From an uncultured Clostridia bacterium (lineage in GTDB: Bacteria; Bacillota; Clostridia; Oscillospirales; Ruminococcaceae), in assembly GCA_945910815.1 (NCBI GenBank), contig CAMDZD010000003.1:62001-126000 (forward strand): a stretch of 64,000 nucleotides of DNA. Reading direction: 5' to 3'. The position numbers were made by a program, and so were the translations under genes. Below, piece by piece: positions 8,201 through 17,304 of the stretch. Every line of letters begins with the position of its first letter. Within the stretch, counting starts at the first letter, position 1. The notes beneath the pieces are model-generated. The model saw only the letters and a list, made by a program, of their open reading frames with translations. It made no database searches and had not been told where the DNA came from.

Positions 8201-10267
8201 ATGCAGAAAACTTATATTCTTAAAAATCTTGAATGTGCTAATTGCGGTGGAAAAATTGAGGAAGCTATAAACGCTCTCAATGACGTTGAAAAAGCTGTAC
8301 TTAATTTCCCTGAAAGAAAATTAAAGGTAACAGGAAATATAAATTCTGATACCGAAAAGTCAATGCAGGATATTTGCGACCGTATCGAAAACGGAGTTAT
8401 AATTTCATCTGGTGAAGAACATCATCATCACGAACATAATAAATCAGGTATAATATCTCTTGCAGTCGGAACTGTCATTTTTATATGTGCATTAATTATC
8501 TCCGATTTTGCTGAAAGTAATTATTTTTCATTAATTCTGTATCTTTTGTCGTATTTAATTCTTGGATACAAAATAATAATATCCGCCTTTAAGAATATAT
8601 TCAGAGGAAATCTCTTTGACGAGAATTTTCTTATGACTATTGCAACAGTCGGAGCGATATGTCTGGGAGAATATTCCGAAGCAGTCGGAGTTGTACTGTT
8701 TTTCAATATCGGAAGTCTTTTTGAACACTATGCAGTAGAGAAAAGCCGTAAGGAAATTTCATCTGCGGTTGACTTGAAAGTTGAAAAATCCGAAGTATTA
8801 AGGGACGGCGAATTTATCAGTATAGACAGTGATGAAATAAAAATCGGTGATATAATCAGAGTAAGAACAGGGGAAAGGATTTCTGTTGACGGCATAGTGA
8901 AATCGGGAGAAACTCTGCTTGATACTTCTGCAATAAACGGAGAACCTATGCCAATATCGGTAAAGTCAGGAGATAAAGTTATATCGGGATATATAAATAC
9001 AAAATCGGCAATAGAGATTGAGGCAACTGAAACAGCGGAAAACTCAATGCTTTCAAAGATTGCGGAGGCTATTGAAAACGCATCGGATTCAAAGCCGAAA
9101 ATCGACAGATTCATAACACGTTTTTCAAAAGTATATACTCCGATAGTCATAGCACTTGCAGTTTTTACGGCAATAGTACCGTCATTAATTACGGGTAACT
9201 GGAATTACTGGATATATACAGCCCTGACATTTTTAGTAATAAGCTGTCCATGTGCATTGGTTTTAAGCGTACCGCTTGCGTATTTTTCGGGAATAGGCAA
9301 GGCATCAAAAAACGGAATACTTTTCAAGGGTGGAAATTCTCTTGAAATGCTTAATAAAATAAAAGCGGTTGCATTTGATAAAACGGGAACAGTCACAAAG
9401 GGAATATTTACTGTTACGGAGTGCAGACCATATGGTGAATTTTCTGAAATGGAACTGCTTTCACTTTGCGGAAGCGTTGAAAGTATGTCGTCACACCCTG
9501 TCGCAGTAAGCATTGCAAATTACTGCCGTGAAAAAAATATCACTCTTTCCGAAGTAGCAAACGCTGAAGAAATTGCGGGAATGGGTATAAAAACTGATAA
9601 TATTCTTTGCGGAAACGAAAAGCTTATGAACAAATACGGAATATCTGTTGACATAAAGCCCGAACATTCCGGAAGTGTCGTTTATACTGCATATAATAAT
9701 AAACTCTGCGGATATGTACTTGTATCCGACAGCGTAAAGGAAAATTCAGCAAAGGCAGTAAAATCATTTAAAGATATGGGAATAAAAACATTTATGCTGA
9801 CAGGTGACAAGGCACAAAATGCGGAAATGACAGCGGATAAAGTCGGAATTGATAATGTGTACAGTGAACTTCTTCCGTCTGAGAAACTGGAAAAGGTTCA
9901 GGAAATCAGAGAAAAATTCGGAAATGTAATGTTTATCGGTGACGGAATAAATGATGCTCCCGTTCTTGCAGGAGCTGATGTCGGAGGAGCTATGCAGAAC
10001 GGTTCAGACCTTGCACTTGAATCGGCTGATGTGATATTTATGAAATCTGATTTGCAGTCTGCTGTTATCGCAAAAGAAATTGCAGACAAGACGGCTGTTA
10101 TTACAAAGCAGAATATAATTTTTGCACTTGCAATAAAATTTGCAGTTCTTGTTCTCGGACTTTTCGGAATTGCAAATATGTGGTTTGCAGTTTTTGCAGA
10201 TTCAGGAACGGCTATGTTACTTGTTCTTAATTCCATAAGAATACTTTTTTCAAAGAACAATAAATAA
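8201..10267 (+). CDS. Heavy-metal-transporting P1B-type ATPase (Zn/Cd/Pb class)
   Basis: A 688-aa efflux pump of the cytoplasmic membrane. The start is ATG 8201, behind AAAGGGTGG; the in-frame ATG at 8183 lies inside the operator. Order: HMA domain with Cys12-x-x-Cys15 (ECANC), a His-rich linker (EEHHHHEH), transmembrane helices, actuator domain (INGEPMPISVKSGD), CPC metal site (SCPCALVLS), phosphorylation site DKTGTVTKG, the SSHP motif of P1B pumps, GDGINDAP hinge, and a last helix with DSGTAMLLVLNS. The CPC plus late Lys and Asp pattern fits the ZntA/CadA group rather than copper pumps. The operator supports induction by Zn, Cd or Pb. Confidence 0.93.
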   Translation: MQKTYILKNLECANCGGKIEEAINALNDVEKAVLNFPERKLKVTGNINSDTEKSMQDICDRIENGVIISSGEEHHHHEHNKSGIISLAVGTVIFICALIISDFAESNYFSLILYLLSYLILGYKIIISAFKNIFRGNLFDENFLMTIATVGAICLGEYSEAVGVVLFFNIGSLFEHYAVEKSRKEISSAVDLKVEKSEVLRDGEFISIDSDEIKIGDIIRVRTGERISVDGIVKSGETLLDTSAINGEPMPISVKSGDKVISGYINTKSAIEIEATETAENSMLSKIAEAIENASDSKPKIDRFITRFSKVYTPIVIALAVFTAIVPSLITGNWNYWIYTALTFLVISCPCALVLSVPLAYFSGIGKASKNGILFKGGNSLEMLNKIKAVAFDKTGTVTKGIFTVTECRPYGEFSEMELLSLCGSVESMSSHPVAVSIANYCREKNITLSEVANAEEIAGMGIKTDNILCGNEKLMNKYGISVDIKPEHSGSVVYTAYNNKLCGYVLVSDSVKENSAKAVKSFKDMGIKTFMLTGDKAQNAEMTADKVGIDNVYSELLPSEKLEKVQEIREKFGNVMFIGDGINDAPVLAGADVGGAMQNGSDLALESADVIFMKSDLQSAVIAKEIADKTAVITKQNIIFALAIKFAVLVLGLFGIANMWFAVFADSGTAMLLVLNSIRILFSKNNK

Positions 10268-10274
10268 TATATTG

Positions 10275-10305
10275 AAAAGCAGGCAATAAAATGCCTGCTT
10301 TTTTT
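10275..10305 (+). terminator. Terminator after the P-type ATPase gene
   Basis: AAAAGCAGGCA / TGCCTGCTTTT stem-loop ending in a T tract. Confidence 0.9.
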
Positions 10306-10503
10306 AAAATGCTTAATGGTAAATTTTGTAATAATTAACATAAAAATGATAAAAAGATTGTTTATATTGATGATAGACTTTTATAAAATATTGTGACATA
10401 ATAGTTATATAAACTCAAGTTATGGAGTAAAAATAACATCTGATTTATTAAAATTTTATTATTCAAATAATAATTGTAAAGTAAAATGAGGAGGTCGTTT
10501 TTT

Positions 10504-11439
10504 ATGAAAAAAAGCAGAATTTTAGCGTTGTTGTCAGCTTTTACAATCACAGCTGTTTCAAGTGTTCCGATGATTTCTTCAGCTGTTCTTACACTTCCTA
10601 CAAATATCAGTACACTTGATGATTTAGTCAATTGTATTGATATAGAAAATAATTTTGTAAAGCGTACAGATAAAAACATTTTTGTAGTAAATCAAGAAAA
10701 TCCTAATACTGTTGATGTATATCGTGAATGTGAAAATGCAATATCAGTTACAGTAAAGAAAGGCACTGAACTTGAAAAAGACAGTCTCACAGACAATGGA
10801 TTTGATTCTTTGGTAAAAGTCAGCGATAACGTTTATCTTCTTGGAAACAGTATTCTGCTTGACAGTGAGGGCAAAAATAAAATGGTGAACGCTCTCAAGG
10901 AAATAAAAAACGTTGTTTCTGTTGATTACTGCACTGCTATTGCTAAAAATGAAGGTTTTCTTCACAGTATCAATATTGAAAGCAATCTTACCGATGAAGA
11001 AATTCAGGAAAGATATTCAATAGAAGGTGGAGATTTCAATAGTGGCAAAGATATAAGATACTTTAACTATGCAGATGCAAGAGAATACAAATTCAATGTT
11101 TATGACATTATACATGCAATTCAGAATGACAGTGATATAAAATCAGCTGACTTTGGTTTTGTTACTTATTCATCAAACTCAACCATTCAGAGTGGAGGAA
11201 AGGTTACTGAAAATCTTTACACTGCACCTATAAAAGGCGATGTAAACGGTGACGGAGAAATTGATATATCAGATATAGTTGCAATAACTGCTTTTGTAGG
11301 CAATTCCGAAAAAAATAAATTCAACTCTGACCAAAAAATTATAAACGGTGATGTTTATAATTCCGGTGACGGTCTGACCGCAAATGATGCTCTTATGATT
11401 CAGCAGTATATTTCAGGAAATCTTGAAAATCTGGAATAA
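10504..11439 (+). CDS. Secreted dockerin protein with unknown N-terminal domain
   Basis: A 311-aa protein. Start ATG 10504 is chosen because AGGAGGT (10488-10494) lies 9 nt upstream; the ATG at 10486 would overlap that site. The N-terminus is a signal peptide (MKKSRILALLSAF...). Residues about 30-235 have no domain I recognise; they contain SVTVKKGTELEKDSL-like and NVVSVDYCTAIAKNEG segments with a propeptide or inhibitor-like look, but this is unproven. Residues about 245-310 are a type I dockerin with two EF-like calcium loops (DVNGDGEIDISD and GDVYNSGDGLTANDALM). The protein is presumably displayed in the cellulosome. The upstream 180 bp is AT-rich with only weak promoter matches. Confidence 0.8.
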   Translation: MKKSRILALLSAFTITAVSSVPMISSAVLTLPTNISTLDDLVNCIDIENNFVKRTDKNIFVVNQENPNTVDVYRECENAISVTVKKGTELEKDSLTDNGFDSLVKVSDNVYLLGNSILLDSEGKNKMVNALKEIKNVVSVDYCTAIAKNEGFLHSINIESNLTDEEIQERYSIEGGDFNSGKDIRYFNYADAREYKFNVYDIIHAIQNDSDIKSADFGFVTYSSNSTIQSGGKVTENLYTAPIKGDVNGDGEIDISDIVAITAFVGNSEKNKFNSDQKIINGDVYNSGDGLTANDALMIQQYISGNLENLE

Positions 11440-11450
11440 AATTATAATCA

Positions 11451-11480
11451 GGGGACTGTTTTTAAACAGTCCCCTTTTTT
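11451..11480 (+). terminator. Terminator after the dockerin gene
   Basis: GGGGACTGTTT / AAACAGTCCCC hairpin followed by six T. Confidence 0.92.
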
Positions 11481-11573
11481 GAAATGAAAGCTGAGAAAGT
11501 GAGAGAATAAGAGAAAAAAGGAGAGATAAAGAGCGTTAACGGGATATAAATTAAAAAATCCGTAATTTTTTTC

Positions 11574-11602
11574 TTGACATCTTAAAAAGGATATGCTATA
11601 AT
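11574..11602 (+). promoter_or_regulatory. Promoter of the rplM-rpsI operon
   Basis: TTGACA at 11574-11579 and TATAAT at 11597-11602 with a 17-bp spacer, consensus at every position. Confidence 0.88.
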
Positions 11603-11610
11603 AACTCTTG

Positions 11611-11656
11611 CATTGTCAGGAAATTCGGATTTCAGGCGGATTTCCGCTTGACAGAA
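11611..11656 (+). promoter_or_regulatory. Probable L13 ribosomal-protein leader hairpin
   Basis: The 79-nt leader before rplM folds on TGTCA (11614-11618) with TGACA (11649-11653), and inside it GGAAAT with ATTTCC; a GCGGATTTCCGC element closes the 3' arm. Firmicute rplM genes carry an autoregulatory L13 leader at this place. I match it by position and hairpin form, not by covariance. Confidence 0.45.
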
Positions 11657-11681
11657 TATTTTTATACGGAGGTTTTAAACT

Positions 11682-12110
11682 ATGTCAACTACTATGCCAA
11701 AGGCAAATGAAGTAAGCCGTAAATGGTATATAATAGACGCTGAAGGCAAGCCACTCGGACGTGTTGCTGCAAAGGCTGCTCATATCCTCAGAGGCAAGCA
11801 CAAGCCTACTTATATCCCTCACGTTGATTGCGGTGACCACGTTATCATCATCAACTGCGATAAGGCAATTCTTACAGGAAAGAAACTCGAAAACAAAAAA
11901 TTCTACTGGCACACAGGCTGGATTGGCGGACTTAAGTCAAAGTCATACAAGGATATGATGGCAAATGAAGCTGATAAGGCAATGATGATTGCAGTAAACG
12001 GTATGCTCCCTAACACTACTCAGGGCAGAGAACAGCTTAAGAGACTCAGAACCTATAAGGGTTCAGAACACAAGCACGCAGGTCAGAAGCCTGTTGCTTA
12101 TGAATTATAA
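11682..12110 (+). CDS. rplM: 50S ribosomal protein L13
   Basis: The 142-aa length is standard for L13, an early-assembly 23S rRNA-binding protein of the large subunit. Recognisable segments include KWYIIDAEGKPLGRVA, LRGKHKPTYIPHVDCGD, the YYWHTG-like FYWHTGWIGGLK and VNGMLPNT.GR. It is the first gene of the conserved rplM-rpsI operon; a GGAGG ribosome site precedes the ATG. The upstream leader hairpin suggests feedback regulation by L13 itself. Confidence 0.98.
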   Translation: MSTTMPKANEVSRKWYIIDAEGKPLGRVAAKAAHILRGKHKPTYIPHVDCGDHVIIINCDKAILTGKKLENKKFYWHTGWIGGLKSKSYKDMMANEADKAMMIAVNGMLPNTTQGREQLKRLRTYKGSEHKHAGQKPVAYEL

Positions 12111-12131
12111 TATAAGGAGGGCTATCTTAAA

Positions 12132-12533
12132 ATGTACGAATCAAAGGTAAAATATTTTTACGGAACAGGCAGAAGAAAGCACTCCGTAGCAAGAGTAAGA
12201 CTCTATCCCGGAACAGGTAATGTTACTATCAACGGCAGAGATATTGACAATTATTTTGGTCTTGAAACTCTCAAGCTTATAGTTCGTCAGCCACTTGCTC
12301 TTACAGATAATCTTGACAAGTTCGACATCGTATGCACAGTATGCGGAGGCGGTGTTACAGGACAGGCTGGTGCTATCAGACACGGTCTTTCAAGAGCACT
12401 TCTTGAATACAATGCAGAACTCCGTCCGGAACTCAAAAAGGCTGGATTCCTTACTCGTGACCCTCGTATGAAGGAAAGAAAGAAATACGGTCTCAAGGCT
12501 GCACGTCGTGCTCCACAGTTTTCAAAGAGATAA
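12132..12533 (+). CDS. rpsI: 30S ribosomal protein S9
   Basis: A 133-aa small-subunit protein whose C-terminal tail reaches the P-site tRNA. The N-terminus reads [20 protein letters not shown], the middle [13 protein letters not shown], and the end is the universal basic tail [17 protein letters not shown]. It starts 21 bp after rplM with an AAGGAGGG ribosome site and shares its promoter and terminator. Confidence 0.98.
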   Translation: MYESKVKYFYGTGRRKHSVARVRLYPGTGNVTINGRDIDNYFGLETLKLIVRQPLALTDNLDKFDIVCTVCGGGVTGQAGAIRHGLSRALLEYNAELRPELKKAGFLTRDPRMKERKKYGLKAARRAPQFSKR

Positions 12534-12550
12534 TTATTTCAAAAAAAATT

Positions 12551-12577
12551 TCCCACGTATTTTGCGTGGGATTTTTT
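12551..12577. terminator. Bidirectional terminator between rpsI and the AraC-type gene
   Basis: TCCCACG / CGTGGGA hairpin with A-run before and T-run after; serves the two convergent genes. Confidence 0.88.
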
Positions 12578-12581
12578 ATTT

Positions 12582-13367
12582 TCAGAACTTTTTCCGGTAT
12601 TCAATGGGAGTCATACCTGTTTTAATCTTGAATTGTTTTGTAAAATGTATATAGTTATTGTAACCACACTGAAAGGCAATATCACTTACGTTGAAATTTG
12701 TATGTATAAGGAGCATTTTTGCATATTCGATTCTGCTGTTGATTAAATCCTGAATAAATGTGACATTGAAATATTTTTTATAGAGATGCTGAAAATTTGA
12801 CTTGCTCATACGGACTTCATGAGATATACTGTCAATAGTCATCTGTTCATAAGGGTGGCTGTATATTTTATTTCTGATATGGGATAGAATTTCAAAATAA
12901 TTGTCGCATTTAATGGAATTTACTGATTTTTTGTGTATCTGTTCGCTTATGCTGTTGAACATAAGGAACATATAATGCTGTATACTGCTTTTGCTGTTGA
13001 TATTCTGGGAATATTTTTCATAAGCTATTGATTTTATACAGAAGCTGAGAAAGCAGAGATTATCCATATGAACCGGATTTTCGTATTTTAATCCAAGGCT
13101 TGAAAAAATTTCTTCTTCATTGCTTTCAAATTCAAAGAGAATCCAGTCGCCGGAAAATGAATTGTCGGAAAGACAGCGACAGCATTTTTGAGAAGATTTT
13201 TTAAAGAAAAAAACAGAGTTCTGAGGTATTTTGACATCATTTCCGTTTATATTCAAAATAGTATTTGTTTTCATAAGAATCATAAGATTTTCGCCGTTCT
13301 TCAGCGGAAAGTTTAAAGAGAATCCGGAATCCTGACAGCAATTATATCCTAAGCTGTTGATAATCAT
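12582..13367 (-). CDS. AraC-family transcriptional regulator
   Basis: A 261-aa regulator. Residues 1-140 form a cupin-like sensing region (NGNDVKIPQNSVFFFKK...). Residues about 165-261 hold two helix-turn-helix motifs typical of AraC/XylS proteins: MTIDSISHEVRMSKSNFQHLYKKYF and FNVSDIAFQCGYNNYIHFTKQFKIKTGMTP. Such proteins in gut Firmicutes commonly control carbohydrate genes; no adjacent target operon is obvious, since the neighbours are ribosomal genes and a Wzz-like gene. The divergent 271-bp spacer is AT-rich. Confidence 0.92.
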   Translation of the reverse strand: MIINSLGYNCCQDSGFSLNFPLKNGENLMILMKTNTILNINGNDVKIPQNSVFFFKKSSQKCCRCLSDNSFSGDWILFEFESNEEEIFSSLGLKYENPVHMDNLCFLSFCIKSIAYEKYSQNINSKSSIQHYMFLMFNSISEQIHKKSVNSIKCDNYFEILSHIRNKIYSHPYEQMTIDSISHEVRMSKSNFQHLYKKYFNVTFIQDLINSRIEYAKMLLIHTNFNVSDIAFQCGYNNYIHFTKQFKIKTGMTPIEYRKKF

Positions 13368-13539
13368 TTTAATATCTCCGTTCTGAACAAATTATGTCAG
13401 TTTTATTATATATCATTCATACACATTTGTCAATTATTACCCATATTATTTTTTTAATAATATTTTGTGCATAATGATTAATAACGATATATTTGTTTAA
13501 ATATGATTTTAGTTATTTACTGGAATTTCTGATAATATA

Positions 13540-13568
13540 TTGACGTAAAAAATATAATATGATATAAT
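13540..13568 (+). promoter_or_regulatory. Promoter for the Wzz-like gene
   Basis: TTGACG at 13540-13545 and TATAAT at 13563-13568, 17-bp spacer. Confidence 0.65.
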
Positions 13569-13638
13569 GAAAGCTGTTGACATGCAAAGAATATTTTTGT
13601 GTGTGATTTATAATTGACTGAGGAGGTTAAAATTTTAA

Positions 13639-15132
13639 ATGGATAAAAAAGAACAGTGTTATCTGAATGTAACTCTGAAAGATGAAGATAATGAAAAAAA
13701 TGATGTCATTGTCTCGATATCGGGTATTTTCAGAAAATTCAAGAAATATTTTCTTGTATGGCTTGTAACTGCTGTTGTATCAGTTATGCTGATACTGACG
13801 GGTTCAGCAATTTTTTCATCTGACCAGCATAAGGCTATGTCTGCACTTGTAAGCTTTACTTTTGACGGCATTGAAAAAGGTCTTGACCCTGACGGCAACA
13901 AGTTTGATGTAAATTCCCTTAAAAACCCCTTTGTAATAGAAAGCGCTCTTACAAAACTCGGATATCCTCTTGATGAACTTGAAATTATAAGACAGAGTAT
14001 TTCCATTGAAGAAATTATTCCGTCAGATGCTATTGACAGAATTATTACATATAAAAGTGTATACGAAAATGCAACAAACGGTGCCTTAAGTGCTGCACAG
14101 GCTATGCTTGATGTAACTTATTATCCTACACAGTATAAGGTTAAATTCAATTACTCTCAGACAAGTTTTGAAAATGATGAAGCTGTTGAAATTTTCAATA
14201 CGATTCTTGAATGTTACCGTGATTATTTCTTTGAAACTTATGGATATAATAAGGCTCTCGGAAGTGCCGTTACAGTTCTTGACTATACAAAATATGACTA
14301 TGCGGAATCCGTTGACGTTTTCGATTCAACGCTTTCAACGCTGAAAAGCTATGTTTCACATCTTGCAGAAGAAGATACAACACGTTTCCGTTCAGCTAAT
14401 ACAGGATATACTTTCTCAGACCTTTCAGAAGCTATAAAAACTATTCAGGAAATGGATTTAGACCGTATATCTTCATATGTTACAGTAAATAATGTAACAA
14501 AGGATAAAGATACACTTATTGACTATTATCAATACAGAATTGATGCTCTTAACCGTGAAAAGGCTATCGCCTCTGAAACCCTTGCAACAATTTCAAATCT
14601 GATAGAAACATATCAGAAAGATACTATTATGGTTTTCGGCAACGGCACTGATAATACTGATACTCAGGAAACACAGTATTCAGAACAGTATGATTCACTC
14701 ATCAGACAGAAAATTTCTGCTCAGAATACCGTTTCCACGGCAACTCAGAGAGTAAATTATTACAATCAGAGAATAAAATCTCTTAAGGAAAAACCAGTAG
14801 GTTCTGACGCAAAAGTTGAAAAAGTTGAAGAGTATTTCAATGATTTGAATATAAAAGTAAACGAACTTATAGACAATATCAATAAAACTGCTGATGAATA
14901 TTATACTACTGTTGCATTTGCAAATGCTTATAATGTTCTTGTACCTGCAAGTGCATCATCAGTAGTACATTCGGTTAAGAATGTTGTTGAAGATTCAGTT
15001 AATATAATATTCATAGTAGAGGCTCTTATTGCAGTCATTTATATATGCATTTCTTTCTTAACAGCTGTTATAGAGGAAAGCAAGAAAAAAGCCGTTCCGG
15101 TAAAATCAGAAGAAAAAACTGAAGCAAAGTAA
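13639..15132 (+). CDS. Wzz/YveK-like polysaccharide chain-length or export regulator
   Basis: A 497-aa protein with the polysaccharide co-polymerase layout: a short cytoplasmic N-terminus, TM1 at about residues 36-56 (YFLVWLVTAVVSVMLILTG), a large extracytoplasmic helical region (coiled-coil-prone around 290-400), and TM2 near 455-480 (IIFIVEALIAVIYICISFL) followed by a charged tail. No tyrosine kinase domain is attached. Family assignment rests on topology. It is a single gene with GGAGG ribosome site; the undecaprenyl-phosphate sugar transferase 2 kb downstream suggests shared work in surface polysaccharide synthesis (inference). Confidence 0.65.
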   Translation: MDKKEQCYLNVTLKDEDNEKNDVIVSISGIFRKFKKYFLVWLVTAVVSVMLILTGSAIFSSDQHKAMSALVSFTFDGIEKGLDPDGNKFDVNSLKNPFVIESALTKLGYPLDELEIIRQSISIEEIIPSDAIDRIITYKSVYENATNGALSAAQAMLDVTYYPTQYKVKFNYSQTSFENDEAVEIFNTILECYRDYFFETYGYNKALGSAVTVLDYTKYDYAESVDVFDSTLSTLKSYVSHLAEEDTTRFRSANTGYTFSDLSEAIKTIQEMDLDRISSYVTVNNVTKDKDTLIDYYQYRIDALNREKAIASETLATISNLIETYQKDTIMVFGNGTDNTDTQETQYSEQYDSLIRQKISAQNTVSTATQRVNYYNQRIKSLKEKPVGSDAKVEKVEEYFNDLNIKVNELIDNINKTADEYYTTVAFANAYNVLVPASASSVVHSVKNVVEDSVNIIFIVEALIAVIYICISFLTAVIEESKKKAVPVKSEEKTEAK

Positions 15133-15140
15133 AACAAAAA

Positions 15141-15174
15141 TCCCCTTAATGAGAAAATTCATTAAGGGGATTTC
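15141..15174. terminator. Bidirectional terminator, 12-bp stem
   Basis: TCCCCTTAATGA (15141-15152) pairs with TCATTAAGGGGA (15159-15170), with A- and T-rich flanks, between two convergent genes. Confidence 0.9.
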
Positions 15175-15179
15175 TTAAA

Positions 15180-16064
15180 TTAGTCAAGTGCCGTTTTAAG
15201 TTCGTCCAAAGTCATTGAAACTGAAATAAACTCATATTCTCCGACGTTGTATCTTTCGGCATCTTCTTCTGAAATTTCTGAACCGTCAATATAGCTTTTG
15301 CTGTATTTTCCGATAGAATCGCTTTCATCTTCGTCCGGAATACCGTTTCCGTTTACATCATCAAAATTAAACGTTTCTATCTGTGCCACTGTATCCATTG
15401 AGTGACTTTCACTTATAGCCATATATGTGGTATAGCGGATAGCTCCGGCATAATCGCTGTTGTAATTCCGGAGGCTGTTTTTTTTCGGAACATATTCATA
15501 TCCGGCATTTCCCATAACTCCGTATGACCAGTGTTCCATTAATGTATATAGTTCATCATTACTGTAAGTATAAAGGCTTGTATAATATCCTTCTTCACCT
15601 GCAACAAGTTCGGGAATATCATCGTCATCAAAATAAATCAGATTGAATTTGCATTTTCCGTCATCAAGTTCAGTAGCCTTTTCGATATAGGCTGATTTAT
15701 AACTTTTATTTGCATTTTCCGGAACAGAAATTTCTTCTGAAAGTTCTGTCTGAGTTTCAGTGGAAACAGCAGTTTCAGTTTCGGAAACAGAATTTTCACT
15801 TGACGATTCTGTTTTTATTTCAGATGAAACAACAGTTTCTGTTTCGGTAACGGAATTTTCACTTGGAACTTCTGTTTTTGGTTCATTGGAAACAACAGTT
15901 TCGGAAACAGAAATTTCAGCTGAAGATTCCGTTGTCTTTGTTTCGGAACTACTACTATTATTATTTGCCGGCATTTCACTTACTTCACCGCATGCTGTCA
16001 ATGATGTAATAATTAAGGCAGATGTTATAATTTTGCTTATTATGCTGGATTTTTTCATTTTCAT
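15180..16064 (-). CDS. Lipoprotein with Ser/Thr/Glu-rich repeat linker
   Basis: A 294-aa surface lipoprotein: signal peptide with lipobox SLTAC near residue 25, then a long linker (about residues 35-120) of three imperfect 21-aa units rich in Ser, Thr, Glu and Val (VVS.E.KTE..SENSV.ETET). The C-terminal domain carries Asp-rich turns (FDDDDIPELV and DVNGNGIPDEDE) resembling calcium-binding or VCBS-like loops. I do not recognise the C-terminal family; similar cell-wall-tethered proteins are common in Ruminococcaceae. AAAGG lies 7 nt before the ATG. A second lipoprotein with a similar linker is at 50268. Confidence 0.65.
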   Translation of the reverse strand: MKMKKSSIISKIITSALIITSLTACGEVSEMPANNNSSSSETKTTESSAEISVSETVVSNEPKTEVPSENSVTETETVVSSEIKTESSSENSVSETETAVSTETQTELSEEISVPENANKSYKSAYIEKATELDDGKCKFNLIYFDDDDIPELVAGEEGYYTSLYTYSNDELYTLMEHWSYGVMGNAGYEYVPKKNSLRNYNSDYAGAIRYTTYMAISESHSMDTVAQIETFNFDDVNGNGIPDEDESDSIGKYSKSYIDGSEISEEDAERYNVGEYEFISVSMTLDELKTALD

Positions 16065-16196
16065 AACAACCTTTCATTATAATATTTTGATAATTACAAG
16101 TATAACATACAATCTATAATTTGTCAATATAATTTTGAATTTCAAACTGATTTTCTGCACATATTATATTATATACCTTAATAAGGAGAATTATTT

Positions 16197-17105
16197 ATGT
16201 ATGATGTAATTATAGTAGGTGCAGGAACAGCAGGGCTTTCATCAGCTATATATGTTCTTCGTTCCGGAAAAAGCGTTCTTTTGCTTGAAAAAAATTATTA
16301 CGGAGGTCAGATTATTAATGCATCTGAAATAGAAAACTATCCGGCAATTAAAAAAATATCGGGATATGATTTTGCAACGACTCTTTATGAACAGGCGAAA
16401 AATTTTGGTGCAGATATTGAATATGAAAAAGTTGTTTCAGTAGAAAACGGATTATATGAAAAAACTGTTATTACAGAAAAAAACAGCTATAAATGTAAAA
16501 GCGTTATAATAGCATCAGGATTGCAGAAACGCAGACTCGGAATTGAAAATGAAGAAAAATTTACAGGCAGGGGAGTATCATATTGTGCTGTATGTGACGG
16601 AGCTTTCTATAAGGGTAAAACAGTTGCAGTTGCAGGCGGTGGAAATACTGCTCTTGAAGATGCCCTTTTACTCTCTGAATACTGCAGTAAGGTTTATATA
16701 ATACACAGAAGAAAAGAATTCAGAGGAGAAAAAATTCTTGCCGAAAAGCTTACAAAACGTGAAAATATTTCATATATGCTGAATTGTACTATAACAGCTC
16801 TTAACGGTTCGGAAAGGCTTGAATCTGTATCCGTTACAAGCAATGACAGCAGAATCCCGAATGATATAGAAGTTTCGGGGCTTTTTATAGCAATAGGACA
16901 AGTTCCAGATAATGAAATCTTTTCCGGACTTATTGAGCTTGATGAAAACGGATATATAATAAGCAAAGACTGTTCTACTTCGGCAGACGGAATTTTTACA
17001 GCAGGTGACTGCCGTCAGAAAGATATAAAACAACTTGCAACTGCTGTATCGGACGGTGCAACAGCCGGAATAAAGGCTTGTGAATATATAAATAAAAAAC
17101 ATTAA
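16197..17105 (+). CDS. trxB: Thioredoxin-disulfide reductase
   Basis: A 302-aa flavoenzyme that passes electrons from NADPH to thioredoxin. Visible parts: FAD-binding GAGTAGL (residues 8-14), GGQIINASEIENYP, redox pair Cys130-x-x-Cys133 (YCAVCDGAF), NADPH-binding AGGGNTALEDA, and FAD-contacting FTAGDCRQKDIKQLATAVSDG near the C-terminus. Length is slightly short of the usual 305-320. An AAGGAG site precedes the ATG. It is a single gene; no thioredoxin gene lies next to it. Confidence 0.95.
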   Translation: MYDVIIVGAGTAGLSSAIYVLRSGKSVLLLEKNYYGGQIINASEIENYPAIKKISGYDFATTLYEQAKNFGADIEYEKVVSVENGLYEKTVITEKNSYKCKSVIIASGLQKRRLGIENEEKFTGRGVSYCAVCDGAFYKGKTVAVAGGGNTALEDALLLSEYCSKVYIIHRRKEFRGEKILAEKLTKRENISYMLNCTITALNGSERLESVSVTSNDSRIPNDIEVSGLFIAIGQVPDNEIFSGLIELDENGYIISKDCSTSADGIFTAGDCRQKDIKQLATAVSDGATAGIKACEYINKKH

Positions 17106-17205
17106 CCCCTTTTTTTACCAATTGTATAATATGGATAATTTTAAAAAATTTTTTGTCCGCTTTTATTGAGGTTTGATGAAATTAATAGAAAAATTAAATA
17201 TATGG

Positions 17206-17234
17206 TTGACATTAACTGACAATGTGTTTATAAT
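17206..17234 (+). promoter_or_regulatory. Promoter for the sugar transferase gene
   Basis: TTGACA at 17206-17211, TATAAT at 17229-17234, 17-bp spacer. The rest of the 199-bp gap shows nothing else. Confidence 0.8.
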
Positions 17235-17304
17235 AATATAAAAGGTTGGATTTTTATTTTTTTTGAGGGATAATTTGTTTTTTTGGAAATGAGGTTGAAA
17301 TGAA

